Shown here piece after piece: positions 1 through 6,178 of a stretch of 64,000 nucleotides of DNA. The translations under genes were made by a program, and so were the position numbers. Source of the stretch: CALIBK01 sp037444165 (GTDB taxonomy: Bacteria; Desulfobacterota; BSN033; UBA1163); NCBI GenBank assembly GCA_037444165.1, contig JBBIMX010000003.1, forward strand, positions 1-64,000, read 5' to 3'. Numbering within the stretch: the stretch's first letter is position 1; each line of letters opens with the position of its first letter. The notes beneath the pieces were generated by a model. That model had not been told where the DNA came from, ran no database searches, and saw only the letters and a list, made by a program, of their open reading frames with translations.

Positions 1-40
1 TATCAAATTCCCATTTCTTCTGTCAAGATTCTTTTCTGAG

Positions 41-262
41 AGCTCTGAAAAAGTCATAGAAAGACTGGGGAGGTAGGGTTCCAAACCCTTCGAATGCGGG
101 CATTGAGAAGTTCATTGGCTAACCATCGTTTAATAGAAAAACAAATGTTTTCAGGGAATTAATCCTTAGTGCCAAACGATTAAAGGTATCCGCTCGAAGG
201 CTTTTTTCACCCCACCTCCCCAGTCTGTAAAACTCGTTTTAAATACTTTTTCAAAGGTCTCT
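41..262. repeat. Palindromic repeat family A, copy 1
   Basis: The left arm (41-98) carries CTCTGAAAAAGT and ACTGGGGAGGTAG. The right arm (211-262) carries the inverse complements CTACCTCCCCAGT (one mismatch here) and ACTTTTTCAAAGG. About 110 bp of unrelated sequence separates the arms. A second copy lies at 3564-3680 with a much shorter centre. No ORF or transposase lies between the arms, so this looks like a non-autonomous, MITE-like or REP-like element. A minus-strand TTGACA (21-26) lies just outside it. Confidence 0.7.
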
Positions 263-272
263 TTCTTCTCGG

Positions 273-405
273 TATTAATCTCTCGCTCAGAAGTGGGGAT
301 AACCCGAGAGGGGTACTGGAGAAACCCATTTCATCAGAGGCAGATCCCATTCGAATACTCCTGTCGGGCTTAAATTTATTTCCACCCTTCAGTGAGGAGT
401 TCTTG
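273..405. repeat. Palindromic repeat family B, copy 1
   Basis: This shares long blocks with 51640-51757, including CTCAGAAGTGGGGA, CCCGAGAGGGGTA, ATACTCCTG and the block around TTAAATTTATTTCCACCC. The two ends are imperfect inverted complements, so the transcript could fold into one long hairpin. It abuts family A copy 1, giving a composite repeat that fills most of 1-410. An 86-codon minus-strand ORF across it is mostly repeat-derived and is not called as a gene. Confidence 0.7.
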
Positions 406-490
406 TCTTTTTGATTAAAAGAGGCGCCGGAGAGAAGAATCAGGAGGACACCGAATAGATAGCGCATGAGAGTGGATTCTTCCGAAGCGT

Positions 491-943
491 TTAAGGAGAC
501 GGCGGTTTAATCTTACTCTGGTGAATGGCTCTCAAGGTGACCATCGCCTTAGCAACCAATTTTTCTCCTTCCTTTCTCTGATCGAACACTTCGCTTTCAC
601 CCACCAGGATTTGGCCTCCTTCGCGGAGGATTTTTGACCGACAGATCAAGGCCTCTCCATAGGCGGGCTCAAGAAAGTTGATTTTAAATTCGATAGTCAA
701 TATTCGAAACTCTTCAGGAACCAGGCTGAAGGCCGCATAACCTGCGGTATGGTCAGCCATGGTGGCGATGACTCCAGCATGGATGTAATTGTCCTGCTGA
801 CGATGGCGGTTCTGGATCTTAAGGCGAGATTCCAGATAACCCCGCTCCATATTGATCGCCTTCAATCCAACCTCTTTGATAAATCCTCTCGAATAGTCTC
901 TCTTTAAAAACCGAACCCTTTTCGGTGTAAGCCCACGTTCCAT
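491..943 (-). CDS. PaaI-type hotdog thioesterase
   Basis: This 150-aa protein resembles the PaaI/DUF4442 hotdog-fold acyl-CoA thioesterases. The central segment with HAGVIATMADHTAGYAA is the characteristic catalytic helix (HxGxxxxxxD). It is followed by strands containing TIEFKINFLEPA and CRSKILREGG. Such enzymes hydrolyse acyl- or aryl-CoA thioesters in the cytoplasm; the substrate here is unknown. The ATG at 943 is chosen because AAAGGGAGGGG lies immediately upstream, whereas the ATG 13 codons earlier has no ribosome-binding site and abuts the previous stop. It lies directly downstream of the dipeptidase gene on the same strand and is probably cotranscribed. Confidence 0.85.
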   Translation of the reverse strand: MERGLTPKRVRFLKRDYSRGFIKEVGLKAINMERGYLESRLKIQNRHRQQDNYIHAGVIATMADHTAGYAAFSLVPEEFRILTIEFKINFLEPAYGEALICRSKILREGGQILVGESEVFDQRKEGEKLVAKAMVTLRAIHQSKIKPPSP

Positions 944-982
944 CGGCCCCCCTCCCTTTAAATGGATGTTCCCCCTTCCCAT

Positions 983-2085
983 CTAACCGATACCGCTTTT
1001 GAGGACACGAAAAAAATTTCCACCCATATAGGCCGCAATTTCCTCCTGGCTAAACCCCATTTCCTCCATGGTGCTCACCAATTTTTTTAAATCACGTACA
1101 TCCCGATATCCCTCAATGAGTCTGGAGAGGTGACCTCCTCCGTCTGTTCCCAATCCTACATGCTCCATTCCCAATCTTTTTTTCATCTCGAGGATCTCTA
1201 AGGCCCAATCTAAAAAAGTCATTCGTTTAACCGAGCCTCTTTCATAAGCCAGAGGCCAGGTGCAGATGCCCCCCCTGTTTTTGCTACCCACTCCATCTCC
1301 TTCCAAGTTCGGAGACGACCACAGGTTGATGGAACGTTCAGTGCACACGGGTTGGTATGGGAATCGATCAAAGGCTTTTGGCTCAATTGAACAATCTGTT
1401 TTAATGTTTCAGAATGAGCATGAGCGACATCGATGAGGATCCCTATCTCTTGCATTCGCTCGACTATTTTCCTTCCAGCCGGGGTCAATCCATGATTTCT
1501 GGGTCCTGGATCAAGATCCTTCCATGGCCTCATTACATCTCCCAATTCATTGTTACGATAATGAACCAATGTAATGATCCGGACTCCCATTTTATAAAAT
1601 TCATCTAACCGCTCAACCTTTCCTTCCAGTGGATCCCCTCCCTCTATGGAAAGGATCACTCCCGGCAAAGGGCTGGTTCCGGAATGGTCTGTTATATCCG
1701 AAGCCTTTAGGATCAATCTGGTTTCCCCAGACTTGATGATTCCCTCAAGCCACCAGTTTAATTGAGCTATGGTATTGTGGTATTCCGTCTCTTGAAATCT
1801 TCCCTGGCTAAGAAAGACCTGATCTCCCACAGCAGCAAAGGAAGAGGCAACCATTCCTAACGTCTGGATGCTTTTTAATGTTGAACTCTTATCCAGCAAT
1901 GCGGTGGTTCGGCCTGGAGGGAGACGTCGATCTGGATGGGCATGGGCATCAATGAACCGAATTTTTTTGAGATTCACCGAACTTCTTTTAGGTGCAGTGA
2001 AAGCCTCTTGAGAGGAAAGAGTTTTTTTAGTCGCCCATAGAAGTCCCAAAAGCCCTGCGGAATAGAGAAATCTTCGTCGATTCAC
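983..2085 (-). pseudogene. Membrane dipeptidase (peptidase M19), frameshifted
   Basis: Two overlapping reading frames together make one M19 renal-dipeptidase-like metalloprotease. The first frame starts at GTG 2085 (AGGAAG upstream) with a Tat-type leader (NRRRFLYSAG). It contains metal-site segments DAHAHPD, EGGDPLEG, ITLVHYRN and DVAHAHSET, and then DSHTNPC. The second frame carries the C-terminal part with GLGTDGGG and a helix MGFSQEEIAAYMGGNFFRVL typical of M19 ends. The switch falls at a seven-C run, 1269-1275 (seven G on the coding strand). One missing base, or a -1 slip, restores a protein of about 367 aa. It may be a sequencing indel, a true pseudogene, or slippage-expressed. The predicted product is exported, and its substrate (dipeptide or other amide) is unknown. 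Confidence 0.8.
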
Positions 2086-2120
2086 TCAACTTCCTTTCAT
2101 CCCAAATAGATTTAAAAAAT

Positions 2121-2149
2121 ATTATATATTGAACTTGAGTCCGTAGCAA
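2121..2149 (-). promoter_or_regulatory. Sigma-70-type promoter for the M19/thioesterase genes
   Basis: On the minus strand TTGCTA (2149-2144), a 17-nt spacer and TATAAT (2126-2121) lie 36 nt upstream of the GTG start at 2085. The -10 is a perfect consensus. The remaining intergenic bases (2150-2292) show no other clear structure. Confidence 0.65.
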
Positions 2150-2292
2150 CATTCATTCTAATTCCATCCGTATTCCCGCGCTGATCTCCGCGATTCATCC
2201 CTTAGCTCTGAGCGATGGGTTATGATAAAGGATTCCGCTCTATTGACATTTAAGGATTGAGGTGTTACGGGGAGCAAGGGGGAAGAAAAAGA

Positions 2293-3021
2293 ATGTTTTT
2301 TTCTATTCAGGAAGAACTTTTTGAGAGACTCCCTGATCTTACGATAGGAATGGTCATCGCCAAAGGGGTCGATAATACCCGTCCTTCCAAGGAGGTTGAG
2401 GAACTTCTTCGAGAAAGTGTGGAAAGATTAAAGAAAGAGTTTTCTGGAGAGAAGGTTCAGGAGCATCCAAGAATTAAGCCCTGGAGAAATGCCTTTGCAA
2501 AATTAGGGATATCGGGAAGTAAATTTCCGAGTTCTATTGAATCTATGGCCAGAAGAATTATAAAGGGAGATCCATTCCCGAGAATCAATCCACTGGTAGA
2601 CCTTTATAATAGCATCTCTTTAAAGTATCTCGTTCCAATGGGGGGACACGATCTGGATACTCTGAAGGGGAATATCTCCCTCCGATTTGCGGAAGGATGG
2701 GAGCCTTTCATCCCCTTAGGAGGTGGGGAGAGGATCATCGTTCCAAAGGGTGAGCTGGTTTACAGGGACGATGAAGAGGTGTTGACCCGCAATTGGGTAT
2801 GGCGTCAATGCGATAAAGATAAAGTCACCGAGAAGACAAGGAATATCTTTATCCCGATCGATCTTTTAGGAGAGGTAGGAGGGGAAGAAGAACTATATAA
2901 AATTATTCATGATCTATCTGATTTTATCCCAAAATTCTTAGGCGGAACCACCTTCTCAGCAGTCCTTCATAAAAAGAGAAGTTCCATTGAGTTTTCTTTT
3001 GAAAAAGAAAAGGGAGAATAA
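2293..3021 (+). CDS. B3/B4 tRNA-binding domain protein
   Basis: This 242-aa protein matches free-standing B3/B4 domain proteins, which resemble the editing region of the phenylalanyl-tRNA synthetase beta subunit. Typical blocks are KPWRNAFAKLGISGSKFPSSIE, NPLVDLYNSISLKYLVPMGGHDLD and a C-terminal VGGEEELYKIIHDLSDFIP. The family is usually annotated as putative tRNA- or aminoacyl-editing proteins, and the function is mostly unproven. The ATG at 2293 is used because AAGGGGGAAG sits 8 nt upstream. The ATG 12 codons earlier has no such site. It stands alone, divergent from the M19 gene, and ends inside its own terminator hairpin. Confidence 0.8.
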   Translation: MFFSIQEELFERLPDLTIGMVIAKGVDNTRPSKEVEELLRESVERLKKEFSGEKVQEHPRIKPWRNAFAKLGISGSKFPSSIESMARRIIKGDPFPRINPLVDLYNSISLKYLVPMGGHDLDTLKGNISLRFAEGWEPFIPLGGGERIIVPKGELVYRDDEEVLTRNWVWRQCDKDKVTEKTRNIFIPIDLLGEVGGEEELYKIIHDLSDFIPKFLGGTTFSAVLHKKRSSIEFSFEKEKGE

Positions 3022-3034
3022 TATTCTCCCTTTC
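3011..3034 (+). terminator. Hairpin terminator overlapping the B3/B4 stop codon
   Basis: A nearly perfect 10-bp stem AGGGAGAATA/TATTCTCCCT (3011-3031) with a tiny loop is followed by TTTCT. The TAA stop (3019-3021) lies inside the stem. The short, interrupted U tract makes it a modest intrinsic terminator. Confidence 0.55.
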
Positions 3035-3084
3035 TAAAAGAGTCTCATCTATGAGGATTACCAACGTTTAGGAGATCAGTTGAA

Positions 3085-3243
3085 TTAATAGCCTTTCTTC
3101 TGAATCTCAGCTAATCCTTCATCAATGGTGAATACAGCACCACATTTGGGGCATTTAATCTTTGTATCTTTCGATACCCCACACCCCAGAGCAAAAACTC
3201 CTACCATCATTAACACCAAAACTAAACTGATTAACCTTTTCAT
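3085..3243 (-). CDS. Small putative lipoprotein with a CPKC motif
   Basis: This 52-codon gene is read directly from the minus strand and has a near-perfect ribosome-binding site (GAAAGGAGGTGAATTGG before ATG 3243). The product has a basic start MKR, a hydrophobic stretch (LISLVLVLMMVGVFALG) ending in a lipobox-like ALGC at Cys21, and then a short mature part with KCPKCGAVFTIDEG. The CxxC resembles half of a zinc ribbon. It is probably an envelope lipoprotein. I do not recognise a family. Similar tiny lipoproteins are easily missed by gene callers. The opposite-strand ORF 3125-3391 is rejected in its favour. Confidence 0.65.
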   Translation of the reverse strand: MKRLISLVLVLMMVGVFALGCGVSKDTKIKCPKCGAVFTIDEGLAEIQKKGY

Positions 3244-3316
3244 CCAATTCACCTCCTTTCACAACACCGTTAGTCTTCTTAATGCCAAACCTTTAAGGCT
3301 GGAAAATACTTTAAAA

Positions 3317-3345
3317 CCGATAACAAAATTTTTTCTCCCTGTCAA
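3317..3345 (-). promoter_or_regulatory. Possible promoter for the small lipoprotein gene
   Basis: A minus-strand TTGACA (3345-3340), 17-nt spacer and weak -10 TATCGG (3322-3317) lie 74 nt upstream of the ATG at 3243. The consensus -35 sits just downstream (in minus-strand sense) of repeat B copy 3. Confidence 0.4.
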
Positions 3346-3364
3346 GAAAAAATTTTTTTATTTT

Positions 3365-3409
3365 GTAACCCCTCACTCAGTTGAGGGATAAGTCTTTAGT
3401 GAGGGGTTA
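3365..3409. repeat. Repeat family B, short hairpin copy 3
   Basis: AACCCCTCACT (3367-3377) and AGTGAGGGGTT (3398-3408) form a perfect 11-bp stem. The left half, through GAGGGATAAG, aligns with the first ~30 nt of the full element at 51640, so this is an internally deleted copy. It lies between the two small minus-strand genes and could also act as a terminator for the upstream one. Confidence 0.65.
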
Positions 3410-3417
3410 TTCTGTTT

Positions 3418-3492
3418 TTATTTCTTCTTTCCCTTAGGGGTCTTTGCTGTCTTTTTGGTTTTCCCACAGCTTTTTACTCCACATGCCATCAT
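3418..3492 (-). CDS. Candidate 24-aa Cys/Lys-rich microprotein
   Basis: The ATG-ATG start (3492 or 3489) is preceded by AAGGAGGTGATGG, an almost ideal Shine-Dalgarno. The short product begins MMACGVKSCGKTKK, ends in a lysine-rich tail (KTPKGKKK) and stops at 3418. A plausible promoter (TTGACA-N17-GATAAA, 3524-3552) lies upstream in the correct orientation. Two cysteines in a CGVKSCG context suggest metal binding or a peptide-processing fate, but no function can be assigned. Expression is inferred only from the signals. Confidence 0.5.
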   Translation of the reverse strand: MMACGVKSCGKTKKTAKTPKGKKK

Positions 3493-3523
3493 CCATCACC
3501 TCCTTCAAGGATCTATTGATTTA

Positions 3524-3552
3524 TTTATCCCTTTTAATTTAATATTTGTCAA
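3524..3552 (-). promoter_or_regulatory. Promoter for the 24-aa microprotein gene
   Basis: On the minus strand TTGACA (3552-3547), 17 nt and GATAAA (3529-3524). Transcription would start near 3517, about 25 nt before the ATG. The -35 lies at the edge of repeat A copy 2. Confidence 0.5.
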
Positions 3553-3563
3553 GAATTTTTTTA

Positions 3564-3680
3564 GAACTCTGAAAGAGTCATAGAAAGAATGGGGAGGTAG
3601 GGTTCCAAACCCTTCGAATGCCTCTCCACTCTACCTCCCCAGTCTATAAAACTCGTTTTAAATACTTTTTCAGAGGTCTC
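3564..3680. repeat. Palindromic repeat family A, copy 2
   Basis: The left arm (3566-3620) shares GTCATAGAAAGA, TGGGGAGGTAGGG and TTCCAAACCCTTCGAATGC with copy 1. The right arm (3629-3680) shares CTACCTCCCCAGTCT and AAACTCGTTTTAAATAC with copy 1. The arms are mutually inverted (CTCTGAAA.. with ..TTTCAGAG; GGGGAGGTAG with CTACCTCCCC). The centre is only about 20-30 bp. It ends 25 nt before the korA start, so it occupies the leader or promoter region of that operon. Confidence 0.75.
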
Positions 3681-3705
3681 TTTTAGAAAAAGCGAAGGAG
3701 AAGAG

Positions 3706-4845
3706 ATGCCAGTTAAAAGGCAGGGATTCGGACTTCCAAGCGGGGTTTATTATCTTTCAGGAAATGAAGCCTCCGCGGAAGGAGCTATTGCTGCGGGATG
3801 TCGATTCTATGCAGGCTATCCCATTACTCCCTCCAGTGAGTTGATGGAACGAATGGCCCTTCGACTAAAAGAGATTGGAGGGGTCTTTATTCAGATGGAG
3901 GATGAGATTGCCTCTATCTGTGCTGTGATTGGAGCCTCATGGGCAGGGGCTAAGGCGATGACGGCGACTTCTGGACCAGGATTCAGTTTGATGCAAGAAG
4001 CCATTGGGTATGCCGCATTTACGGAGACCCCTTGTGTCATCGTGGATGTCCAAAGGGCTGGCCCCTGTACCGGGCAGGCAACAAGGGTGGGAAGTGGAGA
4101 TATTATGCAGGCCAAATGGGGATCTCATGGGGACTATCAAGTCATCGCTTTCTCTCCATGGTCATCCCAGGAGATGTATGATTTTACTATTAAAGCCTTC
4201 AATCTGAGTGAGAGGTATCGGGTTCCTGCCTTTGTGATGGCCGATGAAGCGGTGGGTCATCTTAGAGAGACGATCCGGATTCCTGATAAGGTGGAGATAT
4301 GGAATCGTAAAAAACAGAAAGGAGCCCCTCCTTTTGGAACTGAAGAGCTGGATGGAGTTCCTCCAATGCCGTCCTTTGGAGAAGGGGAGAGGCTTCTGGT
4401 AACAGGATCGACGCACGATGCCTTCGGGTATCGGAAGACGGATGATTCCGAGGTTCATTCTAAGCTGGTTCAGAGGATCAATCAGAAGATATTAAATCAC
4501 AAAAAAGAGATCATCGAGATAGAAGAGCACTTCTTGGACGAAGCCGAGATCGCCATCGTTTCCTATGGTTTTACGGCGCGAAGTAGCCTCTATGCGGTAA
4601 AGGAGTTGAGAAAAGAGGGCCGAAGGATTGGGATGATGAGGCTAAAGACCCTCTGGCCTTTTCCGGACGAAAAGGTATCGGAACTTGGGAGAAAGGCGAA
4701 AAAGATTTTGGTCCCGGAGATGAACTTCGGGCAGGTGGCAGGGGAGGTAAGGAAATACTGCTCCTGTGAAATTATCCCTTTTCACCAGACGAATGGGGAG
4801 ATCATCCGCCCTGAAAAGATTGAAGCCCTATTGAAGACTCTATGA
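3706..4845 (+). CDS. korA: 2-oxoacid:ferredoxin oxidoreductase, alpha subunit
   Basis: This 379-aa alpha subunit of a TPP-dependent 2-oxoacid:acceptor oxidoreductase oxidatively decarboxylates a 2-oxoacid to acyl-CoA and reduces ferredoxin. The N-terminal domain has GNEASAEGAIAAGCRFYAGYPITPSSE, a typical YPITPSSE signature. It continues with MEDEIASICAVIGAS and ATSGPGFSLM. The C-terminal transketolase-like domain has VSYGFTARSS and LWPFPDEKV. The start ATG follows GAAGGAG. The architecture (separate alpha, beta, gamma; no fused gamma) fits KorA-type enzymes. The exact substrate cannot be read from sequence; 2-oxoglutarate is favoured only by the neighbouring 5-oxoprolinase genes. Confidence 0.88.
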   Translation: MPVKRQGFGLPSGVYYLSGNEASAEGAIAAGCRFYAGYPITPSSELMERMALRLKEIGGVFIQMEDEIASICAVIGASWAGAKAMTATSGPGFSLMQEAIGYAAFTETPCVIVDVQRAGPCTGQATRVGSGDIMQAKWGSHGDYQVIAFSPWSSQEMYDFTIKAFNLSERYRVPAFVMADEAVGHLRETIRIPDKVEIWNRKKQKGAPPFGTEELDGVPPMPSFGEGERLLVTGSTHDAFGYRKTDDSEVHSKLVQRINQKILNHKKEIIEIEEHFLDEAEIAIVSYGFTARSSLYAVKELRKEGRRIGMMRLKTLWPFPDEKVSELGRKAKKILVPEMNFGQVAGEVRKYCSCEIIPFHQTNGEIIRPEKIEALLKTL

Positions 4846-4874
4846 GGTCAAGTTGAATTCAGCAGGGGTCAAAG

Positions 4875-5633
4875 ATGGTTAGAGCATTGGAGAAGTATAT
4901 TCGACCAGGAATCAAGACTACGCCCTTCTGCCCGGGTTGTGGGCATGGAATCCTCATGGGCCTCATTTTAAGAGCGATTGATGAGCTTCAGATGGATATG
5001 AAAAAGATGCTTTTTGTGTCTGGAATTGGATGTGCGGCTTGGATCCCGAGTCCACACTACAATGGGGATACCCTTCATACCCTTCATGGAAGGGCCTTAG
5101 CCTTTGCTACCGGAGCCAAACTCTTCAACCCCGATCTTTGTGTATTGGTTGTCAGCGGAGATGGAGATCTCTCTTCTATCGGTGGGAATCATCTTATCCA
5201 TGCAGCAAGAAGAAATATTGATCTCAAGGTCATCTGCGCAAACAATATGATTTATGGGATGACAGGAGGCCAGGTTGCCTCCACCACTCCCAAGGGATCG
5301 AAAACCTCCACCACGAATGAGGGAAATCCCTATCCTCCTTTCGACCTTTGTCGTCTGGTAGAAGCCGCCGGGGCCACCTATGTGGCCCGATACTCTGTGA
5401 CCCAACCTGTGGCCCTTGTCCGTGCCATTAAAAAGATTCTCCTCCGAGAAGGATTCTCTTTTATCGAGGTCCTCTCCCCTTGTCCCACCCAATATGGAAG
5501 GCGAAATCGACTCGATCGTCCTGAGGATTTGATCCGTGATCTCATTCGGCGATGTCTCCCTGTAGAGGAAGTCGAAGGGATGAGTGAGGAGGAACTTCAT
5601 GAAAAGATTATTACAGGAGAATTTTTAGGATGA
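4875..5633 (+). CDS. korB: 2-oxoacid:ferredoxin oxidoreductase, beta (TPP) subunit
   Basis: This 252-aa subunit binds thiamine diphosphate and an Fe-S cluster. The sequence shows FCPGCGHG near the N-terminus, GIGCAAW, and the TPP motif VVSGDGDLSSIGGNH followed about 20 residues later by NNMIYGMTGGQ. These are standard for KorB/PorB-type subunits. It acts with the alpha and gamma subunits encoded on either side. The stop overlaps the start of the gamma gene by 4 bp (ATGA), so translation is coupled. Confidence 0.88.
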   Translation: MVRALEKYIRPGIKTTPFCPGCGHGILMGLILRAIDELQMDMKKMLFVSGIGCAAWIPSPHYNGDTLHTLHGRALAFATGAKLFNPDLCVLVVSGDGDLSSIGGNHLIHAARRNIDLKVICANNMIYGMTGGQVASTTPKGSKTSTTNEGNPYPPFDLCRLVEAAGATYVARYSVTQPVALVRAIKKILLREGFSFIEVLSPCPTQYGRRNRLDRPEDLIRDLIRRCLPVEEVEGMSEEELHEKIITGEFLG

Positions 5634-6178
5634 GCAGGATCCAGCAGATTCGATTCAGTGGTTTTGGGGGTCAAGGGGTGGTCCTTGCCGGTTTGCTTTT
5701 AGGGCAGGCAGGTGCCATCGAAGGGAGATATGTTTCAGGTTCCAATTCTTATGGAGCTCAGGCAAGGGGTTCGGGTTGTAAATCGGAGGTCATCCTTTCG
5801 GACCATCCGGTCGATTTTCCTCATCTTACCATTGCCGATATCTTAATCACCATGTCTCAGGGGGCCTATGACCTCTACTGGAAGGATGTTCGAGAAGATT
5901 CGGGGTTGATTCTTTATGACCGAGATTTTGTGACTCCGAAAGAGAATCGAAGGGTAAAACAGATTGGGATTCCTGCGACCCATCTTGCCCTTGAACGATT
6001 GAAGAATAAACAGGTTGCCAATATTGTCTTTCTGGGGGCTCTGGTTGAACTGACTCGAATCGTTTCCCCTCAGGCCCTTCGTAAAGCGATTGCCCTGCAC
6101 GTGACAGAAAGATATCGGTCTCTTAATCTGAAGGCCTTTCGATTAGGGATGGATGCGGGGAGGAAGATCCATGGTTGA
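5630..6178 (+). CDS. korC: 2-oxoacid:ferredoxin oxidoreductase, gamma subunit
   Basis: This 182-aa gamma subunit is recognised from RFSGFGGQGVVLAGLLLGQAG at the N-terminus and YGAQARGSGCKSEVILSD. Both are signatures of the POR/KOR gamma domain that contacts CoA. It starts within the stop of the beta gene. Its own stop overlaps the start of the following flavoprotein gene, so beta, gamma and the oxidoreductase are tightly coupled. Confidence 0.87.
   Translation: MSRIQQIRFSGFGGQGVVLAGLLLGQAGAIEGRYVSGSNSYGAQARGSGCKSEVILSDHPVDFPHLTIADILITMSQGAYDLYWKDVREDSGLILYDRDFVTPKENRRVKQIGIPATHLALERLKNKQVANIVFLGALVELTRIVSPQALRKAIALHVTERYRSLNLKAFRLGMDAGRKIHG

Noticed and set aside
207..467. 86-codon minus-strand ORF beginning like a signal peptide (MRYLFGVLLILLSG)
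   Set aside because: Most of it translates repeat A and repeat B sequence and no Shine-Dalgarno precedes it. It may be the stump of a gene disrupted by repeats, but I cannot support a product.
2243..2271. TTGACA upstream of the B3/B4 gene as a promoter
   Set aside because: No acceptable -10 lies at 16-18 nt spacing (TACGGG/TTACGG only).
3125..3391. 88-codon plus-strand ORF
   Set aside because: It is antisense to the small lipoprotein gene, which has a strong ribosome-binding site and lipobox, and it extends through a repeat hairpin.
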